DNA of 64,000 nucleotides from Planctomycetota bacterium (lineage in GTDB: Bacteria; Planctomycetota; SZUA-567; H5-PLA8), in contig JAOSKN010000001.1 in NCBI GenBank assembly GCA_027493525.1, positions 930,001 through 994,000 on the forward strand, read 5' to 3'. This document shows, piece after piece, positions 43,770 through 52,652 of the stretch (the stretch's first letter is position 1; every line of letters begins with the position of its first letter). Under the pieces are notes generated by a model. The model saw only the letters and a program-made list of their open reading frames with translations. It was not told the DNA's origin and did no database searches. Made by a program: the position numbers and the translations under genes.

Positions 43770-45286
43770 TCCTCGAGTTCCTCGCCCGCCGGCGCGGAGG
43801 GCGCGGCGGCGGCTCCGGCCGGCGGCGGCAGGCGGAAGGCGGCGTCGTCGGCATGGCTCTGCGCGCTGAAGTTCGCGTCGCGGTCCGGCACGCGCGCGGC
43901 AATCTTTGCCTCAAGCTCCGGCGGCAGCTTCTCGTAGACCCACTTGCAATACCCGTAGTCGTCCTCGCCGTTGTGGCCGAGCGCGTAGATGCGCAGCAAC
44001 CCCGGGGGCACGGGGCGCCCATGCGGTCCCGTGGGCTGGTAGCCGTGCGCGTCCACGCGCAAGCGCAGGGGCTCGCCGCGACGCCAGCCGCGCGGAATTT
44101 CCGGAAGGTAAGCGGGGACGAGGTCCTCGAGCGCCGCCACGTCGCGCCCGCGTTCGAGCCTGTAAAGAAGCGCGGCCAGGGCCGCGCGCGCCGCGACCCG
44201 CAGGTCGGCGGCGCGCAGGTACTGCTCCTGCGCTCGCTCGATGGAAGGGATCATCATGCGCGCGAAGATCGCCGAGCCGTCGGCATGGGCGTCGAACGCG
44301 CGCCTGAACTCGCCCACCTGGATCGATTCCCGCGCCTCGCACTTCGCGACGATGGCGTTCATGAACCGTTCGTAGCTGGCGCGCTCGCCGCCGTAGACGA
44401 CTTGGCCCAGATCCCTGGGCAGGACTTCCAACCCGGACACCCTCGCCTGACCCAGCACCATCCGATCCAGCTCGTACAGCCCCATGGCGCGCTCGCACTT
44501 CATCGCGGCCGAGATACTTTGGAACGGATCGGGCCCCGGCGGCACGGCGTCCAGATAGGCGCGCACCTCCTCCGTGCGCGAAGGCGTGGCGCGCTCCAGG
44601 ATGTCCTGCACGGCTTGGCAGGCCATGTACTCGATCGAGACGGCGACCAGACCCGAGATGAGCATGGGATCGCTTTCGGCGCGCCGCGCCAGCATGAAAA
44701 GCGCCTCCACGGCGCGGGCCGCGCCGGCGTGATCCCCGGCGCGCGCGCGGAGGCTGGCTTCCACAAGCAAACCCCGGCCGAAGCCCTTCAAACGCACCAG
44801 ATGCCCCACGGGCAATGCGATGCCGCCCTTCGCGTACTCGAGATCCCAGTCGCAGCGCGGCTTGCGGGTGGCGGCGTGGAGCAAATCGAAGCCCGGAGCG
44901 CCGGACTCCAGGTACTCAAGCCCTTCCTGCTCGGTCCAGGTCCACGAGTCATGCGGGTCCCCCTGGGTTCCCTGGAGCGGCGTCAGCGCGCCGTAGAAGA
45001 CGCTCGGCTCGACGTACAAGGCGCCGGCGGCCTCGTAATCCAGCCGCGCGTTCTGGGCGTCGGGAACCGGGGCAGGCTTGAACGCCAGAAGATCCGCTCG
45101 GGAGCGCTCGAAGTTGGCCTGGGGATCCTGCGCCTGCGCGCGCAGCAGCAGCAGGCCCAGAGCCACTGGCAGTCCGGCGAGAAAGAGCAACCCCCAAACC
45201 GCGCGATGCCCGAAGCAGAGATACCAGGCGGCCAAGCGGGGATCGGAATCGAGCAGGACATGCGCGGCGCCGGTCGGGGGAGGCAT
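43766..45286 (-). CDS. Hypothetical membrane-anchored protein
   Basis: The 506-residue protein has one N-terminal membrane helix (AVWGLLFLAGLPVALGLLLL, about residues 28-48) and a long extracytoplasmic helical domain with Arg/Ala/Glu-rich segments. A WRRGEPLRLRVDAHGYQPTGPHG and LLRIYALGHNGEDDYGYCKWVYE region near the end is reminiscent of the processed C-terminal region of type II secretion pseudopilin-like or planctomycete surface proteins that report page-like GDDGG motifs, but that is only a resemblance. It is coupled to the following membrane protein by a four-base overlap. Function unknown. Confidence 0.6.
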   Translation of the reverse strand: MPPPTGAAHVLLDSDPRLAAWYLCFGHRAVWGLLFLAGLPVALGLLLLRAQAQDPQANFERSRADLLAFKPAPVPDAQNARLDYEAAGALYVEPSVFYGALTPLQGTQGDPHDSWTWTEQEGLEYLESGAPGFDLLHAATRKPRCDWDLEYAKGGIALPVGHLVRLKGFGRGLLVEASLRARAGDHAGAARAVEALFMLARRAESDPMLISGLVAVSIEYMACQAVQDILERATPSRTEEVRAYLDAVPPGPDPFQSISAAMKCERAMGLYELDRMVLGQARVSGLEVLPRDLGQVVYGGERASYERFMNAIVAKCEARESIQVGEFRRAFDAHADGSAIFARMMIPSIERAQEQYLRAADLRVAARAALAALLYRLERGRDVAALEDLVPAYLPEIPRGWRRGEPLRLRVDAHGYQPTGPHGRPVPPGLLRIYALGHNGEDDYGYCKWVYEKLPPELEAKIAARVPDRDANFSAQSHADDAAFRLPPPAGAAAAPSAPAGEELEE

Positions 45287-45438
45287 ACGAGAAGATTACG
45301 CCTCCGCGCGCGGGGCTTTCGCCATTTCCCCTCAAGTTGACGCTCGGGCCGGCTTGGCCTAATCTCCCCCAGTCCCGCGCGCCCGCGCCCGGAAGCTCAT
45401 GCGCCGCCGCGCCTTGCATTCACGAACGGAGCCGTCCG

Positions 45439-47421
45439 ATGCCGTCGCCCCTGGAAGTCCTGGAGGCCCTCGAGGCCGAGGCGCGCGAGGCCTTCGCCGC
45501 CGCCGCCGACCCGTCCGCGCTGGAAGAAATCCGCATCCGCTTCCTGGGCAAGAAAGGCAAACTGAAGGACGCCAAGGCGCGGGTCGGGCAGGCCGCCGCC
45601 GAAGACCGCCCCAGGCTCGGCGCGAAGTCGAAGGACGTCGAGGCCGCCGTGCAGGGCTTCTTCGAGGAGGCCAAGGCGCGCGTCGAAGGACTGAGCACGG
45701 GCGGACAAGCCGCCCGCGGCGCACCGGGTTCAGGCGTCGACGAACTGCGGCAGGAGCGCTTGGGCAAGCTCGCGAAGTACGAAGCGAAGATGGGCCCCGG
45801 CAGCGCCTGGGGCGCGCGCTTCGCCAACACGACGTCCATCGAGGCCCTGCGCGCGAAGTTCCCGCGCCTGGAGGAAGGCCGGCAGCCCGAGCAGAACGAG
45901 CGCTTCGGCACGGCGCGGCTGGCCGCGCGCGTGATGCTCCGCCGCGACCAGTCCAAGAAGCTGATCTTCCTGACCGTGCAGGATCAGAGCGGCGAGATCC
46001 AGGTCGCGCTCTGGAACAAGAAGCTCGACGAGGCGCAGCTCGACCTGCTCCGCGACACGCTGGACCTGTGGGACCTGCTCGGCGTCGAAGGCGAGCTGGC
46101 CTACACGCAGCGCGGCGAGCCCACCGTCTGGGCGACGAGCGTGGTGCTGCTCTCGAAGTGCCTGGCCCCGCCGCCGGAGAAGCACCACGGCCTGCAGGAC
46201 AAGGAACTGCGCTACCGGCATCGGCACCTGGACCTCGTCAGCAACCCCGATTCGCGCAAAGCGTTCATCACGCGCGCGAAGCTCGTCAGCGGCGTGCGCC
46301 GCTTCCTCGACGCGCAGGGCTTCCTGGAGATGGAGACGCCGGTGCTCCAAACGATCCCCGGCGGCGCGGCCGCGCGCCCGTTCAAGACGCACCTGAACGC
46401 GCTCTCCATCGACATGTATTTGCGCATCGCGACGGAGATCCCGCTCAAGAAGCTCCTCGTCGGCGGCCTGGAAAAGGTCTACGAGCTGGGGCGCATCTTC
46501 CGCAACGAGGGCGTGGACTACACCCACAACCCGGAGTTCACCACCGTCGAGCTGTACCAGGCCTGCGCGGACCTGCGCGACATGATGGCGCTGGTCGAGA
46601 ACCTGGTCAGCCACCTCGCCCGCGAACTGACCGGCGACACGACCGTGACCTTCCGCGGCAAGCCGATCAGGCTCGGCGCGCCCTGGCCGCGGCTGGACTA
46701 CTGCGAGCTGCTGCTGAAGCACGCCGGCGTGAAAGCCGACGACGAGGCCGCGCTCGACGCGAAGATCCGCGAAGCCAAAGAGAACCCCGAAGGCATGTCC
46801 ATGGTGGACAAGATCGACGAGGTCTTCGGGACCTACGTCGAACCGCACCTGACCGATGCGTGCTTCGTGATCAACCAGCCGGTGGAGATGAGCCCGCTCT
46901 GCAAGGCGCACCCACAGGATCCGAAGAAGGCCGACCGCTTCGAGGCCTTCGCGGCGAGCATGGAGATCGCCAACGCGTACAGCGAGCTGAACGATCCGCT
47001 GGAGCAGCGCAAGCGGCTGGCCGCGCAGATGCGCGAGACCTGGGCGAAGTTCATGCGCGAGGTCATGGATGAACCGAAGACGGAGCTTCCCGGCGAACTG
47101 CGCCTGGAAGTGCAGGGCCTGGTCTCGGCCATCGAGTCGAACGACGAATGGCAGCCGGAAACGGGCTCGGCCATGGAGACTCTGCGCGCCGTCGAAGTCC
47201 AGACGAAGCAATGGAAGCTCCGCGACTATTTCTACGAACGGATGCAGCGGCTTGAGGACCCCAGCCTGCTCATCGACGAGGATTTCCTCCACGCGCTCGA
47301 GCACGGCATGCCGCCGGCCGGCGGGATGGGCATCGGGATCGACCGGCTGTGCATGCTCATCGCCGGCTGCGACTCGATCCGCGACGTGGTCCTCTTCCCG
47401 CTGATGCGGCCGGAGAAGTAG
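45439..47421 (+). CDS. lysS: Lysyl-tRNA synthetase (class II) with PheS-type N-terminal arm
   Basis: The 660-residue protein is about 160 longer than typical bacterial LysRS. Residues 1-88 match the PheS N-terminal coiled-coil arm ([36 protein letters not shown]). A short linker (88-100) leads to class II LysRS: anticodon-binding OB-fold (about 155-240), [19 protein letters not shown], motif 1 [10 protein letters not shown], motif 2 [19 protein letters not shown] (354-372), and motif 3 [12 protein letters not shown] (629-640). Between [10 protein letters not shown] (to 530) and [16 protein letters not shown] (from 611) lies an extra segment of about 70 residues. The catalytic core is intact, so lysine charging is expected. 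The arm and core share one frame with no sign of an assembly join. ATG at 45439 follows GGAG. Confidence 0.9.
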   Translation: MPSPLEVLEALEAEAREAFAAAADPSALEEIRIRFLGKKGKLKDAKARVGQAAAEDRPRLGAKSKDVEAAVQGFFEEAKARVEGLSTGGQAARGAPGSGVDELRQERLGKLAKYEAKMGPGSAWGARFANTTSIEALRAKFPRLEEGRQPEQNERFGTARLAARVMLRRDQSKKLIFLTVQDQSGEIQVALWNKKLDEAQLDLLRDTLDLWDLLGVEGELAYTQRGEPTVWATSVVLLSKCLAPPPEKHHGLQDKELRYRHRHLDLVSNPDSRKAFITRAKLVSGVRRFLDAQGFLEMETPVLQTIPGGAAARPFKTHLNALSIDMYLRIATEIPLKKLLVGGLEKVYELGRIFRNEGVDYTHNPEFTTVELYQACADLRDMMALVENLVSHLARELTGDTTVTFRGKPIRLGAPWPRLDYCELLLKHAGVKADDEAALDAKIREAKENPEGMSMVDKIDEVFGTYVEPHLTDACFVINQPVEMSPLCKAHPQDPKKADRFEAFAASMEIANAYSELNDPLEQRKRLAAQMRETWAKFMREVMDEPKTELPGELRLEVQGLVSAIESNDEWQPETGSAMETLRAVEVQTKQWKLRDYFYERMQRLEDPSLLIDEDFLHALEHGMPPAGGMGIGIDRLCMLIAGCDSIRDVVLFPLMRPEK

Positions 47422-47539
47422 GCCTGGAGTTCACCGCGGAGGCACAGAGGGTCGGGTGCGAATTGGGCGGGCTTTTCGTGGACAAGGCGACGCGGTCCGG
47501 CTTCGATATGAAAACTTGGGGCGAGGTTTTTGCAGTACA

Positions 47540-47724
47540 GGCCCGCAGGGCCGGCATGGAATAGCCAGGGGCGTTAGCCCCTGGAGGGCGGCCCCTAAAA
47601 GTGGCGAGCCCTGAAAGGGCGACATAGGGCACGCCGCCATTTCACCCTTTCAGGGCTCGCTCGCTTATGGAGCCGCGTTACAGGGGCTTACGCCCCTGGC
47701 TTTTCCATAGCGGCCCTTCGGGCC
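47540..47724. repeat. REP-type hairpin cluster, left of transposase
   Basis: Hairpins in order: GGCCCGCAGGGCC (47540-47552), CCAGGGGCGTTAGCCCCTGG (47565-47584), GCCCTGAAAGGGC (47608-47620), CAGGGGCTTACGCCCCTGG (47681-47699), GGCCCTTCGGGCC (47712-47724). The outer pairs are in opposite orientation, forming a BIME-like doublet. A CACAGAGG tract is at 47431-47450. Confidence 0.85.
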
Positions 47725-47804
47725 TGACTGCGGCGAAGCTCGTTTGAATGCAGTGGGTAAGCTATCTTAAACATAGGATAGGTCGCCGCGATCTGGAGAT
47801 ACCC

Positions 47805-48257
47805 ATGGGCCAATCCCTGACCCGCCTGCTCACCCACATCACCTTCAGCACCAAGAACCGCCAACGTTTCATCACCCCCGATATCCGCGACGAACTGCAC
47901 CGCTACGTATGTGGCGTCTTCCGCAATCTGAAGTCGCCTGTGATCGAGATCGGCAGCGTGGAGGACCATATCCATATCCTCTGCAACCTTTCGCGAAATG
48001 TCGCGCTCGCCAAACTGCTTGAAAAGGCCAAGGCGAATTCCTCACGGTGGGCGAAGACCAAGGGGACTCACTTCCGATCCTTCGCCTGGCAGGACGGGTA
48101 CGCCGCGTTCTCCATCGGGCAATCGGGGGCGCCGGCCTTAACGCGCTACATCGCCAGACAGGCAGCGCATCATCGCAAGGTGTCCTACCAGGACGAATTG
48201 CGAGCTTTCTTCAAGAGGTACCGGATGGAATACGACGAGCGGTACGTCTGGGAATAG
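47805..48257 (+). CDS. REP-associated tyrosine transposase (IS200-like, TnpA-REP/RAYT)
   Basis: The 150-residue Y1-type HUH transposase begins GQSLTRLLTHITFSTKNRQ, as in the IS200-like family. The metal-binding HUH motif is His55-Ile-His57 in EDHIHILC, and the catalytic Tyr is Tyr115 in LTRYIARQAAHH. The C-terminal FFKRYRMEYDERYVWE is family-typical. I chose the ATG at 47805 with GGAGA upstream. There is no TnpB. The gene lies between two clusters of the same hairpins, the arrangement known for RAYTs that cut and move REP sequences. It looks intact. Confidence 0.9.
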   Translation: MGQSLTRLLTHITFSTKNRQRFITPDIRDELHRYVCGVFRNLKSPVIEIGSVEDHIHILCNLSRNVALAKLLEKAKANSSRWAKTKGTHFRSFAWQDGYAAFSIGQSGAPALTRYIARQAAHHRKVSYQDELRAFFKRYRMEYDERYVWE

Positions 48258-48306
48258 GCCACCCCATGCCGCCCCTGCGGGGCTCCATTTGGTTATGGCA
48301 CGTTTT

Positions 48307-48507
48307 CCAGGGGCTTACGCCCCTGGCTATATCATGGCGGCCCTTCGGGCCTTGCTTTCGAGAGGCCGAGCCCATCTGCGATACGAGCCGAAAGCCGATG
48401 GCGAAGAGGGGCGATTCAAGGGCGCAGGCTGCCAACTTATCGTTGCGGTTCTTGGCCGTTCAGGCCCGCAGGGCCGGCATCTTATAGCCAGGGGCGTGAG
48501 CCCCTAG
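48307..48507. repeat. REP-type hairpin cluster, right of transposase
   Basis: CCAGGGGCTTACGCCCCTGG (48307-48326) and GGCCCTTCGGGCC (48339-48351) repeat the left cluster exactly; GGCCCGCAGGGCC (48463-48475) and CAGGGGCGTGAGCCCCTAG (48489-48507) follow in the other orientation. A GCCCCGAAAGGGC hairpin is at about 48530-48542. Confidence 0.85.
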
Positions 48508-48559
48508 TGCGCGGTCCCACAAGCAGCCGAGCCCCGAAAGGGCGGTATGGCGCGCGCCC

Positions 48560-48593
48560 CAATCCAAAATCCAAAACCGCCAATCCAAAATCA
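48560..48593. repeat. AATCCAAAATCCAAAA heptad tract
   Basis: CCAAAAT 7-base units (four, one interrupted) fill the gap between the REP cluster and the stop codon of the acyl-CoA dehydrogenase. Confidence 0.65.
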
Positions 48594-48595
48594 GA

Positions 48596-49765
48596 TCACC
48601 CCAGCTTCCCCAGGATCTCGCGGGCGATGACGATGCGCTGGATCTGGCTGGTGCCTTCGCCGATCTCGTAGAGTTTCGAGTCGCGGTAGAAGCGCTCCAC
48701 GGGGAAGTCCTTGGTGTAGCCGTAGCCGCCGAGGATCTGCACGGCGTCGTTGCAGGCCTTCACGCATTGCTCGCTGCAATAGAGCTTGGCGATGCAGGCC
48801 TGCCGGGTGTGCGGGCGGCCGGCGTCGCGCAACTGCGCGGTGCGGTAGACCAGCAGCCGTCCGGCTTCCAGGGAGACGGACATGTTCGCGATCATGTCCG
48901 CCACGGGCTGGAACGTCCCGATGGGCTTCCCGAACTGGCGGCGTTCGCCGGCGTAGCCGACGGCGGCCTCGAAGGCCGCCTGCGTCAGCCCCACGGCCTG
49001 CGCGCCGATGCCGATGCGCCCGCCGATCAGCGTGTCCATGAAAATCTTCCAGCCTTCGTTCTCTTCGCCCAACAGGTTGGCGGCGGGGACTTCGGCGTCC
49101 TGAAAGAGCAGTTCGCCCCAGTCGCTGCCGCGCATGCCGAGTTTCTTGTCGCCGTGCCCGACGCTGAAACCGGGCGTGCCCTTTTCGACGATCAGCGCGG
49201 AGATGCCCTTGGGGCCTTCGCCGCCGGTGCGCACCGCGGCCATGTAGACGTCGGCGATGTGCGCGTTGGTGATGAAGATCTTGGAACCGTTGAGGACGTA
49301 TTTGTCGCCCTTCTTCACGGCCTTGGTCGCCAAGCCCGCGGCGTCGCTGCCGCTGCCGGGTTCGGTGAGCGCGAAGCTGGCGATCTTCTTGCCCGAGCAG
49401 AGGTCCGGGAGCCAGCGCTTCTTCTGCTCTTCCGTGCCGAACTTGGCGATGGGCGAGGTCCCCAGGCTGATGTGCGCGCCGACCGATAGCGCGGTGCTGG
49501 CGCAGGCGGTGGCGAGCTCCTCGCAGACCGTCGCCGCGCAGAGCCCGTCGAGGCCCATGCCTCCGTACGCCTCGGGGAAGGCCGCGCCGAGCAGTTGCAG
49601 CTCGCCCAGGCGGTTCCAGATCTGCCGCGGGATGCGCTCCTTTTCGTCGATCTCCGGCGCCAGCGGCTGGAGTTCGCTGCGCGCGAACTGCCGCGCGGTC
49701 TCCCGCACCAGGCCCTGGTCCTCGCTCAGGTTGAACGGTTCGAAGGCGTCGGACGGCTGGCTCAT
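48596..49765 (-). CDS. Acyl-CoA dehydrogenase
   Basis: The 389-residue flavoenzyme introduces the alpha-beta double bond in acyl-CoA thioesters, passing electrons to ETF. Both FAD signatures are present: [13 protein letters not shown] and, near the end, [20 protein letters not shown]. The catalytic Glu is in the [17 protein letters not shown] segment, at the position used by short/medium-chain and butyryl-CoA dehydrogenases. GAGGAG lies upstream of the ATG at 49765. Substrate chain length cannot be told. No ETF or other beta-oxidation gene is adjacent, so it may serve amino-acid or short-acyl breakdown. Confidence 0.93.
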   Translation of the reverse strand: MSQPSDAFEPFNLSEDQGLVRETARQFARSELQPLAPEIDEKERIPRQIWNRLGELQLLGAAFPEAYGGMGLDGLCAATVCEELATACASTALSVGAHISLGTSPIAKFGTEEQKKRWLPDLCSGKKIASFALTEPGSGSDAAGLATKAVKKGDKYVLNGSKIFITNAHIADVYMAAVRTGGEGPKGISALIVEKGTPGFSVGHGDKKLGMRGSDWGELLFQDAEVPAANLLGEENEGWKIFMDTLIGGRIGIGAQAVGLTQAAFEAAVGYAGERRQFGKPIGTFQPVADMIANMSVSLEAGRLLVYRTAQLRDAGRPHTRQACIAKLYCSEQCVKACNDAVQILGGYGYTKDFPVERFYRDSKLYEIGEGTSQIQRIVIAREILGKLG

Positions 49766-49803
49766 GCGCTCAGGACTCCTCGTTGGATGAAACCATCACG
49801 CTG

Positions 49804-49881
49804 GAAGGACGAATGGCGAAAGGCTGAAGCAGAAGGGATTCTTCCTCCTTCACTTCATGTTTCATACTTCCCGATTCATCC
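49804..49881. repeat. Inverted heptad hairpin, second example
   Basis: GGACGAA/TGGCGAA-type units on the left and TTCATGT, TTCATAC, TTCCCGA, TTCATCC units on the right make an imperfect hairpin of the same kind as 30640-30716. It is upstream of the acyl-CoA dehydrogenase. Confidence 0.6.
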
Positions 49882-49996
49882 TGCCCTCCGCGGTAAAACC
49901 GTTCCCACTCACAGGTTGTTAACTGTCCACCCAGACTCAGATTAGTACCATAGGCGCAAGCGGTTTGGTAGCGCCAATGCGCGGGAGGTTATCCAC

Positions 49997-50872
49997 GTGC
50001 CCCGGGACGAGCCCCTCTTTGCCGGCGAGGCGGCGGCCGAGGCGTTCGCGGACGCGCTCCCCACGCGCGAGCTGGGGCGCGCGGTCGCGTTTCATCCGCG
50101 CGCGAGCTCGACCAACGACCTGGCGCTCGAGGCCGCGCGCGCGGGCGCGCCGCACGGGCTTCTCGTCGCCGCCGACGAGCAGACGGCCGGGCGCGGCCGG
50201 CGCGGGCGAACCTGGGAAGCGCCGCCCGGCGCCGCGCTCCTCTTCAGCGTGCTCGTGCGCGGCGAGCGGCTCCCGCGCGAGCGCTTCGGCTGGCTGGCGC
50301 TGGCGGCGGGGCTGGCGGCGGCGGAGGCGCTGCACGAGGCCGCGGGGCTCAAGGCCGTCCCCAAGTGGCCCAACGACGTGGTCGTGACAAGCGCCGCCGC
50401 GCGCGCCCCGGCGCCGGCCTGGCGCAAGCTCGGCGGCGTGCTCTGCGAAAGCCAGTTGCCGCCGGACCCGCGGGGCGCGGCCGGCGCGGGGTACGTCGTG
50501 ATCGGGATGGGCCTCAACGTCCTGCAGGACGCCCACGAACTCCCGCCGCTGCCGAAGGCCCCGGCGACAAGCGTGAAGCTGGAACTCGGGCGCGAGACCG
50601 GCCGGCGCGAGCTGCTCGCCGCGGTGCTCGCGCGGCTGGAACTTCGCCTGGACGAGTTGGGCGACGACGACGGCTTCACGCGCTTCCGCGCGGAGCTGGG
50701 CGCGCGGCTGGAGCACGCCTGGGGCGGGCTGACCCTGCATCTCACCTCGGCCGGGAAGGAACGGGCCGGGCGCTGGGCGGGGCTGGACGAGCACGGGCGG
50801 CTGCGCCTGGCGCTGCCGGACGGCAGCGTCGCGGCGCTGGCCGACGCGGAGATCCTCGCGGTCTCGCGGTGA
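49997..50872 (+). CDS. birA: Biotin-[acetyl-CoA-carboxylase] ligase
   Basis: The 291-residue enzyme activates biotin as biotinyl-AMP and transfers it to the carboxyl-carrier protein. Motifs: SSTNDLALEAARAG, GRGRRGRTWEAPPG (the nucleotide-binding loop), KWPNDVVV, KLGGVLCES and a C-terminal SH3-like domain (GLDEHGRLRLALPDGSV). There is no N-terminal helix-turn-helix, so it is a group I ligase without repressor function. The start is GTG at 49997 with GGGAGGT upstream. A 15-residue Ala-rich insertion follows KWPNDVVV. It stands alone and divergent from the acyl-CoA dehydrogenase. Confidence 0.93.
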   Translation: MPRDEPLFAGEAAAEAFADALPTRELGRAVAFHPRASSTNDLALEAARAGAPHGLLVAADEQTAGRGRRGRTWEAPPGAALLFSVLVRGERLPRERFGWLALAAGLAAAEALHEAAGLKAVPKWPNDVVVTSAAARAPAPAWRKLGGVLCESQLPPDPRGAAGAGYVVIGMGLNVLQDAHELPPLPKAPATSVKLELGRETGRRELLAAVLARLELRLDELGDDDGFTRFRAELGARLEHAWGGLTLHLTSAGKERAGRWAGLDEHGRLRLALPDGSVAALADAEILAVSR

Positions 50873-50927
50873 TAGCCTGCGCGATCCTGCTGGCACGGGG
50901 CGCGGGTCAAGAGGCGCGGGGCAAGAG

Positions 50928-51021
50928 GCACGGGGCGGCTGCGCCGACCCGTGGCACTCAGTACTCGGCACTCGGCACTCGGCACTCGGAACTCGAAACT
51001 CGGCACTCGGAACTCGGCACT
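50928..51021. repeat. Palindrome followed by CTCGGCA/CTCGGAA heptads
   Basis: The dispersed GGCACGGG...CCCGTGGCAC palindrome (50928-50958) is immediately followed by nine to ten heptads of the ACTCGGC type (50955-51021), which end four bases before the stop codon of the regulator gene. Confidence 0.75.
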
Positions 51022-51025
51022 GCCG

Positions 51026-52474
51026 TTACGATACTTTCTTCTTGAAGTCTTCCTTGCGCAGTCCGTAGTGGCGCATTTTCTCGTACAGGCTGCGGGGTTC
51101 GATGCCGGCGCGGGCGGCGGTGGCGCCGATGCGCCCGCGCTCTTCGCGCAGCAGGCCCGCGAGGTACGCGCGCTCGTAGTGCTCCACGATCAACTGGCGG
51201 ACCTCGCGCAACGGCTTGCCAAGCCACTCGGCGGGGACCTCGCTCACGTTCGCGTGCGCCTGCCCGTTCCCGTTTCCGCCGTGGTGGAGGACCGCGGCGG
51301 GCGGGCGGCCGATGCTGAGCGGCAGGTCGGCGATGGTGATGGTCTCGCCGTTGCAAAGGAGCATCGCGCGCTCGATGACGTTGATCAGCTCGCGCACGTT
51401 GCCGGGCCAGGTGTAGTTCTGGAGCACTTCGAGGACCTCGGGAGCGATGCCGCGGACGTCGCGCCCGATCCGCGCGCGGAGGAAGCGCACGTAGCTTTCG
51501 GCGAGCGTGGGGATGTCCTCGCGCCGTTCGCGCAGCGGCGGGATGGTCAGCGTCACCACGGAGAGGCGGTAATAGAGGTCCTGGCGGAAGCGCCCGGCCT
51601 TCACCTCCCCTTCCAGGTCGCGGTTGGTGGCGGCCATGACGCGCACGTCCACCGGGAGCCCCTTCTCGCCGCCGACGCGCCGGATCTCGCGCTCCTGGAG
51701 CGCGCGGAGCAGCTTCACCTGGAGGTGCGGCGGCACTTCGCCGATCTCGTCGAGAAACAGCGTGCCGCGGTGCGCCAGTTCGAAGCAGCCCCGGCGGCTG
51801 CGCGTCGCGCCGGTGAACGCGCCTTCCTCGTGCCCGAAGAGTTCGCTCTCGAGGAGGCTCTCCGCGAGCGCGGCGCAGTTGACGGGGACGAAGGGCCCTT
51901 GCGCGCGGCCCCCTTCGTGATGCACGGCCTGGGCCAGGCGCTCCTTGCCCACCCCGGTCTCGCCCGCGATGAGCAGCGTGGACTCGCTCCCGGCGACCTT
52001 GCGCACCAGGCCCAGGAAGGCCTGCATGGCGGGGCTCTGGGAGACGAAATCGTTGAGCGACGGGCGAGCGGCGGGGCGGGCTTCACGAAGCCGCGTGACG
52101 GAAAGCTCGGAACGTTTGGCGAGCACGGTGGCGAAGACGGCCTGAAGCTGCGCGTCGCCCAGGCTCGCCGGAAGCACCGCCTCGCAGCCCGCCGCCAGCA
52201 GCCGCGCGCGGACCTCGGCGTTCTCCTCGCGGACCATCGCGACGATCCAGGGGCTCTCGGGCAGCGCGCGCTGTGCGGCGATGCTTTCGGACACCGGCGC
52301 GGGGATGAGATCCTCCTGGACGATCAGGACGTCGGCGCTGAGGCGCGAGGCGCGCTCCCAGAGGAACTTCCCGCCGCGAGGCGACTCGACGACGACATCG
52401 GGGCGCTCGAACAACCCCTCGAGCCGCTGGCGGAGCTTAGGCTCCTCGATCACCAGGAGAACACGGATCAACAT
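51026..52474 (-). CDS. Sigma-54-dependent regulator with pseudo-receiver domain
   Basis: The 482-residue protein has NtrC architecture. Residues 1-115 fold like a receiver domain, but the phospho-acceptor position in ADVLIVQED is Gln53 and the conserved Lys near the end is missing, so phosphorylation is unlikely. The AAA+ domain has Walker A GETGVGKE (171-178), the sigma-54 contact loop GAFTGA (218-223), Walker B LFLDEI (239-244) and [14 protein letters not shown] Fis-type helix-turn-helix closes the protein ([25 protein letters not shown]). It should activate sigma-54 promoters, in response to a non-phosphorylation cue. No cognate kinase or target is next to it. Confidence 0.9.
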   Translation of the reverse strand: MLIRVLLVIEEPKLRQRLEGLFERPDVVVESPRGGKFLWERASRLSADVLIVQEDLIPAPVSESIAAQRALPESPWIVAMVREENAEVRARLLAAGCEAVLPASLGDAQLQAVFATVLAKRSELSVTRLREARPAARPSLNDFVSQSPAMQAFLGLVRKVAGSESTLLIAGETGVGKERLAQAVHHEGGRAQGPFVPVNCAALAESLLESELFGHEEGAFTGATRSRRGCFELAHRGTLFLDEIGEVPPHLQVKLLRALQEREIRRVGGEKGLPVDVRVMAATNRDLEGEVKAGRFRQDLYYRLSVVTLTIPPLRERREDIPTLAESYVRFLRARIGRDVRGIAPEVLEVLQNYTWPGNVRELINVIERAMLLCNGETITIADLPLSIGRPPAAVLHHGGNGNGQAHANVSEVPAEWLGKPLREVRQLIVEHYERAYLAGLLREERGRIGATAARAGIEPRSLYEKMRHYGLRKEDFKKKVS

Positions 52475-52652
52475 CTGAGGTTCAACCTCCGATTCTGAGA
52501 CCAGACGAGCGTAAATCGGAGTTATTCAGAAGTCAAAGCTCCGATACGGAGCACGGCGCCGTCAAGCGACGGAGCGTCGTCCTATCTTTCGACTTGGTAA
52601 GGTCTTATCAAAAGCACATGTGCAGCGCCGCGCGCGCCTGCGCCAGAGTGCA

